Made by a program: the position numbers and the translations under genes
Part shown: in pieces, positions 42,354 to 54,154 of the stretch
How the letters are laid out: each line of letters opens with the position of its first letter
Numbering within the stretch: the first letter of the stretch is position 1
Assembly: GCA_903772945.1 (NCBI GenBank)
Contig: CAICTM010000358.1
Coordinates: 1 to 64,000 of the forward strand
Direction of reading: 5' to 3'
Length of the DNA: 64,000 nucleotides
Origin: Seminavis robusta
Taxonomy: Eukaryota; Bacillariophyta; Bacillariophyceae; Naviculales; Naviculaceae
Notes under the pieces: generated by a model
Seen by the model: the letters and a program-made list of their open reading frames with translations, nothing else
Databases searched by the model: none
What the model was told of the DNA's origin: nothing

Positions 42354-45300
42354 ATGTCGAGTTCCCGAGGCAAACGCATGAGTCTCCTGGACAAGATGGA
42401 GCATATAGCCGAATTGGCAGGTTTGGAAGATTTGGTGGACGACGAAGACGAAGAAGAAGAGTTGGATGACTCTGTGGTCGACGGCGTCAAACTCGCTGGC
42501 CCTGGCGGTGACATTCCTCCATTGGACGAAGAAGACGAAAACGAAGAAGGTTCGGATGACGACGATGACGACCTTGACGAAATTGTCTACACGGCAACCG
42601 ACCTGGGCTACGAATGGCAAGGACCCGATTTGGGGTACGGCGATGAACTCGATTATGGCGCTCTGGGATACGAAGACCAAAGCCAAGTGACGGGAGCATC
42701 CGATAGTGTCACCAACGAAAACTCTTCCCTCTCGTCTGATCGAATCATGCGCCGGGTCTCGGGGATTCGACAGTCCACGTCGGGACAATCCTATGCATCC
42801 GCTCCAGAACACAGTCGCGATGACGCCTTCTTGCCAGAAGGAGCAACTGCGGCGGTTGCCGGCGGTGGACCCGAACGCAGTGGACAGCAGAGACGATCCA
42901 CTTTTGGAGGACCCGATGGAGGACTCTCACGACGACAATCGTCACGGAGAGCCATCAATTTGGGATCCATTGCCGGAATGAATAGTCCCCTGGGTATGGC
43001 AGGGCTCGGGGATACGGGCAGCAGCAGCACTAGTATCGGACTACAACATGGTGGAAGTGGCAGTGTCTTGCAAAAAATGAAATCGAGGACCTTTGGAAGT
43101 CATGCCAGAAGATCGACAAACAACTTCAAATCACGGCGGACGGGAAGTACCATGTCCAATCTATCCACCGGATCAGACTTGAGCTCCATGCATGTAGCAG
43201 CGTCAAAACTAGAATCAGGACCCGATAGTGTCTTTGCCGCGGCATCGGTCATACAACAATCACAGGCGACCGCTGCGAAACGGGGACATGTCCAATTCAA
43301 TGTCGATGATCCCGTGCTGTGCATGCTCACGCTGCTCAATGTAACCAACCGAGGAGATGACAATGAATCTTTTACGGTTGAACCTGTCAACATACATGGA
43401 TATCCACCGGGAGAAGGAAAAACAGAAGAAGAAAGAACCGGACCCTACGTTTTTGTATTGGCCACTGTCCAGAAAGTACATTTTGATGAAGATGAACGCT
43501 ATTATTTTGTGGTGCGAGCTGACAATGGAACCGAACAACGGGCGGATACAGGTGGGTGCATGGCTATCTGCCATTTTTGTGTTTTATCGAGTGATTTCGA
43601 CCAACCAACAGTGACAAGAAGAAGCAGATTATTCCCTTGAGAGAATCGAATTGTTGCACGGAAGTTCCTGCTGATGATTTGATATTATATTGCTCCCCAT
43701 CAGCACACGCAACTCACATACTTATCGTTCTTGCTCTCGTTCTTTGTTTGATCAATAAATACGTGAAAGGCTGGATGGAACCACTGCGAAATCCTGCTGG
43801 AGTCGAAGCGGCTCGACGAGCTGCCGAAAAAACTGGGCTGGCCATGAAAGAAATGGAAGAAGAACAACAAAACCAGGATGGAATAGGCCAAGTGGCGATC
43901 GGTGCCGCCATGGTCGTTTTTGCCTTGCCATTACGGTGTGCCAAAAAGCTTGTACCATGGTACAGACGATCGAGGGCACATGCCAAAGTCCAAATCACAC
44001 ATTTGCTATACGGAGATTCGAGCTATTCATGTAGGTTCCGATGGACAGGAATCAATGTGCTGGTCATTTGCAGCTTTGTGCTACTCTTTTTTGAGAATGT
44101 AAAATTGGCCTTCTTCCCGGCCGAATGGGATCATGCCATGGCTGTCATTGGCTTGTAAGTAGTACCATTGGACTATTGCGGTATGGGAGTGGCTTTGTTG
44201 TGGAGTCTTTCTAACGCTGTCTACCAATTGCCGCTCGGGTGGTAGTATTGTGTGGTGTATACTGGGTCTGGAACTATTGTTTGAGTATTTGATTCGACCT
44301 CCAGACTACCCCGATCTGATCGAGTCGGACCAAGCCTATGCACCGTCTACTGCCCGTCACATCAATCTGTTCCATTTGGTTGGGGAAACTCTAGCATTGC
44401 TGCTGTTCATTCCCGAATTAGACTGTCTCTTTGACGCGGGCGCATGTGGGCAAAGGGTCAGATTTTCTGGGCTATGGGCGTCCGTAGTTGCAGTGGATGG
44501 ATCGGACTCGTCGAGAGCAGCACTTGGCCGCCTGTGTCTTGGGCTTACAAGCCTTAGATTATTTGGGCTGGTGAGGCATTGGAAACAGATGTGGATCAAC
44601 AACACTTTTGCTGACGATAAGAAAAACCCCAACCTGGTGCGAAGATTTCTTTTGCTGGAGTACGAAGGCAAAGGGAAAGATCCTGCAAAGGTATGTGTCC
44701 CTGTCGATTTTATAATTTTTTTTATTCGCCTTCAAGCGGGAATTCTCACGATACGGACCGACTGCTTGTTTCAAAGGACGATAACAACACCGAGAGGCCA
44801 GGGGGAGGCAACGTGAATGAGGTGTCAACGGAAGAGGACCAACGGCTCAAGAATGCTGCCACTATTGGTACTGCTCTGATGGTTGTCAACTCGCACAGAG
44901 CCCTGATAGTCTTGTACGTTTTGCCGTGGAACCTCGATGTGTTGCGCGAGAACCGATCGAGTCTCATGATATTCCTCTTATGACGTTCAGGGTTTTTATT
45001 GTGACAGTTCTTCCTATGATCATCTCTTTCGAAAGTCAAAATTTTGTGAATCAGGGACTCGTCGACCTTCTCCATGCCAACAATATTGCCGCTTTCCAAA
45101 GTAGTGATGACTGCGATTACCTGAGAGAGTTTGTTTACTCATGGCTACTCACAGCCGAAAATATCCAGCCTGACTCCAATCTACTGAATACAAACATGTA
45201 TTTGCTGTACGCGAAAATCACCCCTGCTCGATGCGACTTCCAGGATCCGAACGGCGTCATCACCTTGTGTGACAGCAGCGCCGCGATGCAGCTGGACACC

Positions 45301-47289
45301 TGTCGTCTGTGGCTGAACACAATGATGCTTGACAAGCAAGGTGCCCTGCCGCTGAATAATCTCACAGACTATTTTGCCAAAGATATGGGCGTCAGAGTGG
45401 GTGGCATCCGTGAAATTAACCGTTGCGTAGCGAGTCCAACGAACTCGTCGGCCTGCGAGTTCGAAACGCACGTGATTTTCAACGACAATTTCACTGTCTC
45501 GTTCACGTAAGTTGTCCTATGGTGAATTCTCTGGCTCTTCCTTGCCTTTCCATGCTGCTGATTACTAAACTCCTGTGCTCTACTCTTTAGAAACCTGGGA
45601 TTGTTCATCCTGCTTGCAGCCCTTCTGATATTGACAATCTTTGGTCTCACGGTGATGAGAAATGATGCTGGTCGCCTCGTTTTGGACCCCCTTCGAAGAA
45701 TGTTGAAAATTGTGGTTCGATGTACGTTGCAACAGCATGCTCTGGCGTGTACTATCCCCCATTCTTTTCGTGCCTTGCTCACAAACCCCCCCCCCCGCGT
45801 CACAGACGCCGAGAATCCTCTAATGGAAACAGGAGATCTTAGAGGAAAGAATGGCAAATCTGATGGAGAAAGTGGAGACGAACGCGACTCCGAATCTCCC
45901 CAACTTGGAAACTACGAAACGGAACAGCTTATCAATGCCATTGCCAAAATTGCAGATCTGCTTCGAAAATGCTGGGGAGTTGCAGGAGCCGGAATCATTT
46001 CAACAAATCTTGCTCGTACCAAGGAGGGAAAAACTGTTGTCTTCAACCCAACTGTTCCAGGAAAGAGGGTGTATGCGCTATTTGGCTTCGTGGCAATCAA
46101 CGGATTTGACAAGCAACTCCATGCCCTCGGTAGGGACGTAATGAAACTTATCAACGACGTTGCCAAGGTCGTACACGATGAAGTCTACAGATGGGCTCTG
46201 GGGGACAGTGGCCAATGCAACAGAAATCTTGGTGCAGCTTTCCTTATGGTGTTTCGGATTGGCGATTTCAACGAAATACACAACAAAAAGAAGCTTGCTC
46301 AGGATGTGGTATTCAACACACATGGCCGAAGTAGCAACAGAAGGAGTGCAAATGCACTGAGGAAAAGAAAGGCCTCCAAAGGGAAAAAGCGAGCAAGCCA
46401 CCGAAACATTGACATGGGTGCCGATGGCACACTGCAACTTGCTTCGTTGCCAGGAATTCAAGCTTTCACTGACCGAGCTCTCTTGGGAATGCTCAAGTCC
46501 TATGCTGGAATTCATCGTGACAAGCGTCTCCTCAACTGGAAAAAGGACTGGAGGCTTGGTGCTGGAGTAGGAGCATTCACTGTGAGTGTCATTTATGGCA
46601 TGGATGCCGGCTGGGCTGTGGAAGGTGCCGTTGGCAGTGAGTACAAGATTGATGCCACCTATCTTTCGCCGCATGTTAACATGGCATCGAGAATGATGAG
46701 TGCAACAAAGCAGTATGGTGTCACAATCCTGCTCAGCCAGGCCGTAGAAGAACTGTTGTCTAGGCCAGCAAGGAGCAAGCTACGGCATCTCGATACAGTC
46801 TTCGTGAAGGGCAGTAGTGTTGCGCAGCGTATCTTCACGTATGACGCAAGACACGAAGGGGTGGATTTCTTTCTGTTTGAACGTTCTCCTGATAAGGCTG
46901 ACCGCGATGCGGATGCGTACACCGACAAAGTTTGGGAGACGGATCAGGATCTTCGATCGATGCGACAGCATGTGAAAGATGAATTCATGGAGCGATTTAG
47001 GGAAGGCGTCGACCAGTACATAGACGGCAAATGGAAAGACGCGATCGAATCACTTGCGACGGCTGACGACATGATGATTCAAACCGTCATCGAAGAGGGG
47101 TTCATCGACTTCGACCCTGAGGAGTATGGTGAAGATGTCTTTGATCGCTCCATTCGAGACGATGAGATTGTACGAATCCGGACAGAGTACGGCGACGGGG
47201 CGTGCAAATGTCTGATCAACTACATGGAGCGACGGAACGGGATACCACCAAAAGATTGGGTCGGCGTCCGCAAACTAGACAGCAAATAG
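42354..47289 (+). CDS. Voltage-sensor-like membrane protein with class III cyclase homology domain lacking metal Asp residues
   Basis: Eight inferred exons: 42354-43551, 43619-43663, 43770-44154, 44246-44690, 44777-44913, 44991-45506, 45591-45721, 45806-47289; 1446 residues. Joints around exon 2 (non-consensus donor GTTCCT) and the last intron, which is also open in frame, are the least sure. An acidic Ser-rich N-terminal half (about 1-400) is followed by four membrane helices with an S1-S4 look (FRWTGINVLVICSFVLLFF; IVWCILGLELLFEYL; LFHLVGETLALLLFI; LGRLCLGLTSLRLFGLVRHW with Arg residues), another helix (LIVLVFIVTVLPMII), an outer loop with several Cys, and a last helix. The C-terminal cyclase homology domain (about 1040-1270) has FGFVAINGF and NLGAAFLMVF where active enzymes have a D in each motif, yet keeps VNMASRM. 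A pseudocyclase or a C2-like partner subunit is likely. Confidence 0.8.
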
Positions 47290-47506
47290 AACACTACTGT
47301 AAGACGCCCTGCGCGTACGAAGGCACCAGCAGCAACTAGCACGTGTATTCATTGTACATCGTACGGTAGGTATCGTTGACAGCTTTTCAGAAGAAAATGG
47401 TGCGGCCGTGCCGGCCCAAGCGAACTGGACATTCCCAACGTCAAGACGGGAAGGATACCGCAGGAACAGGTTTGCCAAAAGCTTCTTAATCTTATTCCTA
47501 GCCTAG

Positions 47507-48025
47507 CTAAAGCAGAAACAGAAGGGTGCTTGAGACAGCAAAAACCAGCCACTGAAGCGAGGCTCCATGGTTGGCGCCGTCGGTGCTGGATAGTCCTCCC
47601 CAGCAAGAGTCAGCGTCAGGCGTGGAAAATGGCGTTGGACAAGTGAAGTCGGCAGCGCCGACACAATGTGCCTTACACCCGCCGTCACATTTGAACGAAA
47701 ACTTCGAGTAGCCCTCGAAGTGTTCTGAATTGGAACTAGTATTGTACCAGTCGCAAAACTTGGCTGATTGACAGACACTGCCATCGGCTAAGTTTGCATT
47801 AAATGCACCATCTTTTTTTATCGCAACTGCTGCACAGCCCAGCCCTTGCCATCGTAGACTTCATGAGGACAAACCGCTATCGTTTGGATTGTGAAGTTGG
47901 CATACTCCGCAGGTGGGGTATATAATCCATCCCAGATATCAATGGACTGCCCAGAGTACTTGTCAGCAAACTTCTGGATCTCCTCTGAGTTCTGAATCAC
48001 GCTCACGTCCACGAACGTCTTGTCA
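47507..48025 (-). pseudogene. 3' remnant of a GPI-anchored-type secreted protein
   Basis: The minus strand reads TFVDVSVIQNSEEIQKFADK...IAVCPHEVYDGKGWAVQQ, then loses frame near 47822 and resumes in another frame as VAIKKDGAFNANLADGSVCQ, a Cys-rich segment (KFCDWY, FKCDGGCKAHCVG, FTCPTP), and a C-terminal hydrophobic tail LQWLVFAVSSTLLFLL before a stop, typical of a GPI-anchor signal. The frame is restored by a single-base difference near 47822 (CAGCAG/TTGCG). The 5' part of any gene is missing, and the start of the ankyrin-family copy abuts it at 48028. Either a decayed gene or a sequencing slip in a real 3' exon. Confidence 0.45.
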
Positions 48026-48027
48026 CG

Positions 48028-49015
48028 ATGACAGAGGAAAATGAAACATCGAAGCAATCATTGGATTCTTCCACGGCAAAAAGCATGTCACTGTTAGTAG
48101 AAAACGAGGATGTTTGGGTCAACCACATCCTCCCTTTCATGGGTATTGGACTGTACGCCTTTGTTGGAGCTGTCAACAAGCAATTGCATCATTACTATCA
48201 GAAATACTGCAAGACTGTAGAGCACCCTCCTGCAGTATACAAATCTTACAATGCTGACCGAAGGCGCATTCCCAATTGGGTGTCTACCAAACGCCCAGCA
48301 ACCAGTTTTGATACATTTTACAGAGCAGCATTTCGCAATGTTGCATGTGCCAAATACTGGTTCAAGCTTAGAAGAGAGACTTCAAACCATTCCAAGCCAC
48401 CCTCAAGTCATGTTTGCAGGGAAATTGCTGAAGTGGGGACTATACCTGTTCTTCATTGGGCACGCGAGGAAGGATTTGAACATTTGAACTGAATGAATCC
48501 GCTTTGCTGGTGCTGCTGAATGTGGTCGTACTTAAGTGCTACAGTGGATTAGGAAATATAGGTGGCATTGGGATAGTTGGACTTGCACTTCAGCAGCACA
48601 AGGTGGACACTTGGACACACTGAAATGGGCTAGACGCAACGGTTCGACTGGAATGGAGAGACCTGCTCTGGTGCTGCCTGGCAGTCACATAGGGGTGCTG
48701 ATATGGGGCCTAGAAAATGGATGCTATTGTCATTGGGGTACTAGAGTATGTTCATCCGCTGCTGCTGGCGGGCATTTGGGGATATTAATATGGCTCCTTG
48801 AAAATCGATATATTTGGAATGAGTTTACATGTTCGTTAGCTGCTGGCGGCGGGCATCTGGAAGTCCTCATGTATGCTCATGCGCATGGCTGTAAATGGAA
48901 TGAAAACACTTGTGCCAATGCTGCTAGGGCTGGAGATTTGGAACTCTTACAATGGGCCCGTGCAAATGGATGCCCTTGGAACGAGTTTACCTACCATCGG
49001 GCAGTGAAACATGGA
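48028..49015 (+). pseudogene. Ankyrin-repeat family pseudogene
   Basis: The first frame (48028-48492) encodes an N-terminal part typical of a large diatom ankyrin family: VWVNHILPFMGIGLYAFVGAVNKQLHHYYQKYC, later IPVLHWAREEGF. A TGA at 48490-48492 ends it. The following DNA still encodes ankyrin-type repeats (W..TC..AA..GHL..L.WAR.NGC.WN) but in switched frames: GAAECGRT, an in-frame TAA, then WIRKYRWHWDSWTCTSAAQGG, a short frame-shifted patch (DWNGETCSGAA), then the original frame to about 49015 (WNEFTYHRAVKHGHT). At least three frameshifts or stops make this a non-functional copy. No introns are needed. The family's function is unknown. Confidence 0.75.
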
Positions 49016-49429
49016 CACACAAGGTTGAACCAATGCAACCTGGACCCTGTTTCTCTTATGATAGACTTCCCTTGGTCGGTGGGTCTTTCTTGTCATTGCC
49101 TGCTTGGCGCTTGGCACTTGGCTATCATCCTTCTTTCTGGAGTCGAGTCCATCACGTCGACCCACCAGTATCATAGCATACCGTCGTACTGCGATGTACT
49201 GTTATACTGTCGTACCTGGTACCGGTACCTGGTACCTGGTACCGGTTTACGTGTATGATACGGCGCCACCAGGGTTGAAATTAATCCAAAGCAGATCGTT
49301 CTCAGGGTGGGGGTTATTAGATCCAAAAACGTGACACAAATAACGTCCCCTTTCTTCAAGCCGACACGCTCCCATTTTGAATTCTGTCTCTTCACATTTT
49401 ATTGCTCTTTGGACAGAGATTTCAACACC
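49016..49429. other. Spacer upstream of NCAPD2
   Basis: It contains a dense GGTACC/TACCGGTACC cluster (about 49213-49252). The last bases hold the 5' UTR of the condensin gene. No gene is recognised. Confidence 0.4.
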
Positions 49430-52400
49430 ATGGCACCCTTTCAGGTTCCAGCCTCGCTTCATGACTTGGAGAGAGCTCCCTACAACCTACTTCCCTACCC
49501 GTTGGATTTCGACGACGACGATGAAGCGGCAAGAGCAGACTCCTTTCTTGATTTAGTTCATCAATTGGAGCAAGGCAATCGCACGCTTTCGAGTGGAGGA
49601 GTTTCACTTTTTACGGCTGCCATTGCAGCCGATGACGGAGACAGTGATGAATGGATGGATGAAGACCGAGTACAGGCGCTCTACACATTGGTTCGAAAAT
49701 CGATGTCGCTGTCTCCAGATACTCGATTACGCTTGGTCTATGCTCTTTGTCAAGCCCTCAAAACTCTGTCTTCGATCCTCGACACGGAACCAGTAGACAG
49801 CGAAAGCACAGTGGAATCCCAGACATCCAGCCAGGTCATGCCTCAGTCCTTTAGAGATGCCTTTGCTTGTCACCTTTACATGCTATTTTCCATCATGTTC
49901 TACCAGGAATCCGAAGCAAAAGTTGGCAACAGTCTGAAATCAGGAGGCGGCAACAAACGCGACAATTCTACCGACACCCAATCGGCAAATATACGAGCTA
50001 CTTGCGCCGATGCAATGGTGGTCGCAGCCAAAGCAATGGCCAGCAACAAGGCAAAACTTTGGCGTCGCGGAGTAGTTGATGAAAGTGTGGTTATTCTTCC
50101 TGCTCGAATCGGATTCCAAATGTTGGAGAGTGCCACGGGTGTCGTCGCACGCAAGGCATGTTCCGCGGATACCGCCATGGAAATGATCGCGGCAACAACC
50201 GAATATTCCGACGAAGGAGCTCTTGGTACCGTCGTCGCAGCACTCATGGATTTGATGCATTCGTTCGAGCACATGGCCCCGATTTGTGCTGAATTGTGCT
50301 GCCTAGTGCCGGAAAAGCCAACAAACCGACTCGCCAACGAGCTGCTGAAAGAGGTTGGTCGACTCAACACCAATGGAATGTCTGGAAATGACAAAGCCAG
50401 TGGTATTCGAAATGTGGCGCCATTCATTTCACATCTTGCGGGGATGCGTCCTCGCCTCGTCCTCAGCAATGCCGCTTACTTTATGCCGCATTTGGATTCG
50501 GAAGTGTACCATCTTCGATCTGCGATTGTGACGTGTATTGCATCCATCTTGTCCAATACTGCAGGTGACGAAGAGGGAGAAGGACAGGGAAATCCTCTGG
50601 ATGAAGCAAACCGTACCTCTCTCCTAAAGATTCTCTGTGACAGGGTACGCGACGTGAGCTCCTTCACCCGAGCGGCGACCCTCAGAGCGTGGATCTCGGT
50701 TGTGCAATCTCGATCGTTGCCGGCAGAGTGGTTCATTCCTGTGACTGAGCTGGCCATTGACCGTTTGAACGACAAAACCATCATGGTTCGTCGCCTCTCG
50801 ATGCAGGTACGTTGACCCTCCATCTTACTTTGCTGTCGCGAAGCGGTAGATTCGACCGATTGTGCTAACATGCAATGCATTTCCGTATTCTACTTTTTGC
50901 ATAGTTGCTAACAACCGTTCTGGAAAACAATCCTTTCATGGGAGATTTAGAGCCGGAGAGATACCAAGTCAAGCTAGCAGAACTCCAAAAGTTCGTATTG
51001 GACAATCTACCGCAGAACATCAAGGAGGCCCACGAAGCGGCACTCGAGGAAGCCACCTATTCGGCGGTAGAACAAGACACAGAACGAAAGGAAATTGAAC
51101 ATGCCACTTTGGCAGCAGCCATCGTTGATGCCGAGACTTGGAAAGACGACGAGCTTACGGAGGAGCAAGAATTGCTGCGGAACAAGGTTCAAGCTCTGAC
51201 ATTTACACAAGGTTGCTTGGACTTTATTGCACTGTTTGAAAGTGCCAACGAAGCCTTCAACTTCATGTTACATTCCAAGCTCCAAAGCGACGTGACTGAG
51301 GCTCTCAAGTTTTATGTTCGAGCGAGGCACTTCAAGTTGCCCTGCGCCATCAGTGGAATGAAAAACGCTCTGGCTCTGATGTGGTCGACAGAGCAAGCCG
51401 TAAAGGACGAAGTACGAAAAGCTTTCGTCGAAGTTTTTCTTGCTGAACCAGGAACAGATGGAAAAGAGCTTCTCTCAAGCGATAGAATTGCAGAGAACCT
51501 AATGACTCTCATCACTGACGCTACTGTCAGCGAAATCGCCAGCATCGAAGAAGGCATTACATCGCTTGTCAAGGATGAGATGATCCCTGCAGATGTCTTC
51601 GTCATCCTCTGGTCAGTTGTATCAAAGGGTTCCAGAAAAGCCAAATCAGCAGCAATGCAAATACTTAGCATGGGTGCTGCGGCAGACAGATCCATTATCA
51701 ACTCCAAGAGCCGTTTGAAGCTTCTTTTGGATGCTTGTCTTGGCGACTACACCGAACGCTCCAAAGACTGGGGCCTGGCTAGGGCTTCTGCACAGGCGCT
51801 GCAAAAAGTTGACAGGGCGACTGTCGATGAAGGATGTGCAAAGTACCTGGTCCTTGAACGCATCATGGAACAGCTTGCTGTTGTGGCTCGTGGTGACTGG
51901 TGCTCCGACCATCAAAGCCGCGACACTCTTGAATGGTTCTCGGCATCGGAAGAGGCAATCAAGGCTCTTTTTGGCATTTCCTCCTGCCCCGAAGAGTCTT
52001 GCTCTGAAATCGTTCAAGTTCTTTATGCAAACACCTTCAAAAACAGTGAAGGCTCCCAGTGTCATTCCCTGCGATTAGCTCGATTCTTTCACGTGCTTGG
52101 CAACGTTGCTTTGAATCTTCTTTGCTACACCGAAGAACTCAGCAGCTCTGTGAAGCAGGCTAATGCCAAAAAGGCAGAACAGAAACAAGTTGACGTAGAT
52201 GCCAAGAAAGCAAAAAAGCAGAACCCAGCCGACGCTCTGGAAGCAGACGACAGCAGCCAGTCGGAAGACGAAATGGAAGCCGAGCTCGGAATCGCAGCTG
52301 AAGTCGAGGCAGAGACGGAACGGCAAATGAGTGAAATCACCGAAACCGAGATTCTTGGGCGCGGATTGGTGTCAGCATTTGCACCAACACTTGTGAAAGT

Positions 52401-53927
52401 AGTTGGAAACGAAGGCGGAAAATTCGGTTCGGAAGTCTTGCAAACATCCTCCATGAATGCGTTGTGCAAGTTCTGTTGTGTTTCCGCCGAGTTTTGTGAA
52501 AAGCATTTACCCCTCATGTTCTCGGTGCTGGCGCGAGCACCGGAGGGAGACACCGTCATGAAGGCTAACACTGTTGTTGCACTGGGAGATCTAGCATTCC
52601 GCTGGCCGAATCAGTTTGAGCCTTTTACACCACACCTCTACGCCAACCTTCGTGATCCCTCTACGAAAGTCAGGCGCCATACGCTTAGTAAGTATCGAGA
52701 GTCGAGTCAGGTTCAATGACCAATATTTCAGTTGATCTCATGTCAAAAATTCGATCCATCATTTCTCATTGGGCAAACAGTGTGCCTGACTCATTTAATC
52801 TTGAACGACATGGTCAAGGTGAAGGGGCAGGTTTGTGAAATTGCGCTATGTCTTCAGGACGAGGACTGTCGCATTCGAGACATGGCTGGTTTGCTCTTTC
52901 ATTCATTAGCCAGTCGCTCGAACAACCCAATCTACAACCTGCTTCCCGACATTATATCTCAACTCAGTCAATGTGACATTTCTCGGGAGAGCTTCCGTAG
53001 CATCATGCTGTTTCTTCTTGGTTTCATCAAGAAGGAACGTCAGAGCACAACGCTCACAGAGAAGCTGGTCCTTCGAATCGATAAGTCTTCGTCCATCTCG
53101 CAGCAGGCCGATCTTGCCTACTGTATCAGCCAGCTGAAACAGTCCGACAAATCCATCCGGTTTCTCTTTGACAATTTCAAACTGGTATGTGACCAGAACC
53201 AACCCGTGCCACGATTCCTTTTTGCCCCGCCATTCTGACGCCGTTGCCTGCAAACTCCAGTACAAAGATGCATTGCATGATGAAGATGTCTTGAAAGGTA
53301 AGTGAATAATCTACCCCCGTCATTCTTCGTGGCGGCCCTCACGTAATATGCCGGTTCCTCCTGTATCTACGTCTTCTAGCGTTTACCGGCATAATCGCCA
53401 AGGCTCGAAAAACGGTAAAAATTGATCTCAAGCCTCTTTTAGACGAATGGAGCGACAAAATCAACTCCTCTGCTGAAACCGGAAAGCAAGACAAGGCTAG
53501 CAATTCGAAAGCCCTTAAAGCAGCGCAGAAACAGCAGAAAAAGAAGAAGTCCGCAAAGGTTGAATCTGACTCGGAGGAGCAAGACGAAGAGTCCGAAGAG
53601 GAGCCACGTCGAGTGCAGCGGACTCGTCGGCGTGCCAAGTCCAAAGCGATTGTCTCCGATGAGGAAGATGCGTCTGGTGCTGATGCGCGTCCAGAGTCGG
53701 AAGAGGACACTGATGATCCAGACGAAGAGTCCGAAGAGGAGGAGACGCAAAACACTCAGACTCAACAACAAACAGGTCGAGTGCAGCGAAATCGTCGTCG
53801 TGCCAAGAGCAAGACCACCGTTTTCGACGAGGAATGCAAAGATGACGAGGAGACAGAAAAGGAAAACATGACACAAACGCGTCGGGTGAATCGCACTCGA
53901 CGCCTTGCACCCAAGAGGATTGTTTAA
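49430..53927 (+). CDS. NCAPD2: Condensin complex subunit 1 (NCAPD2 / CAP-D2)
   Basis: Five exons: 49430-50806, 50905-52687, 52781-53184, 53261-53297, 53380-53927; 1382 residues. HEAT-repeat protein with the family's N-terminal region (PLDFDDDDEA...FLDLVHQLEQG), central TRAATLRAWISVV, and the conserved C-terminal Cnd1 block THLILNDMVKVKGQVCEIA and DIISQLSQCDISRESFRSIMLFLLGFIKKERQ. It then ends in a basic and acidic tail with three copies of a (R/G)RVQR(T/N)RRRAKSK unit, a probable nuclear-localisation or DNA-contact tail. NCAPD2 is the HEAT subunit of condensin I that binds the SMC2/4-kleisin ring and chromatin during mitosis. An in-frame upstream Met at 49307 exists, but MAPFQVP fits better. 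Exon 4 is only 37 nt long. Confidence 0.93.
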
Positions 53928-54154
53928 TATAGACACGGCATATCGTGGGGATGTGCGTCTTTGCAGCAACGTGTAGTGGATACCGGTAGCACAATGACTT
54001 TTCAAGAACTAAATCAATATAACGAGTATGTATCGGTATGTTTCATAGCGCGTTTCGGCTTTTCTATTACGCGTATTACACTGGAAAATACTTTTGAGGC
54101 CGAAGACGCAGCTGTTGGCACTCCAAGATCGAGACACAATCTTGCTACTGGTAG

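Noticed and set aside
49307-49429. Longer NCAPD2 start at 49307
   Set aside because: The extra 41 residues are unlike condensin N-termini, and the internal start fits the usual beginning better.
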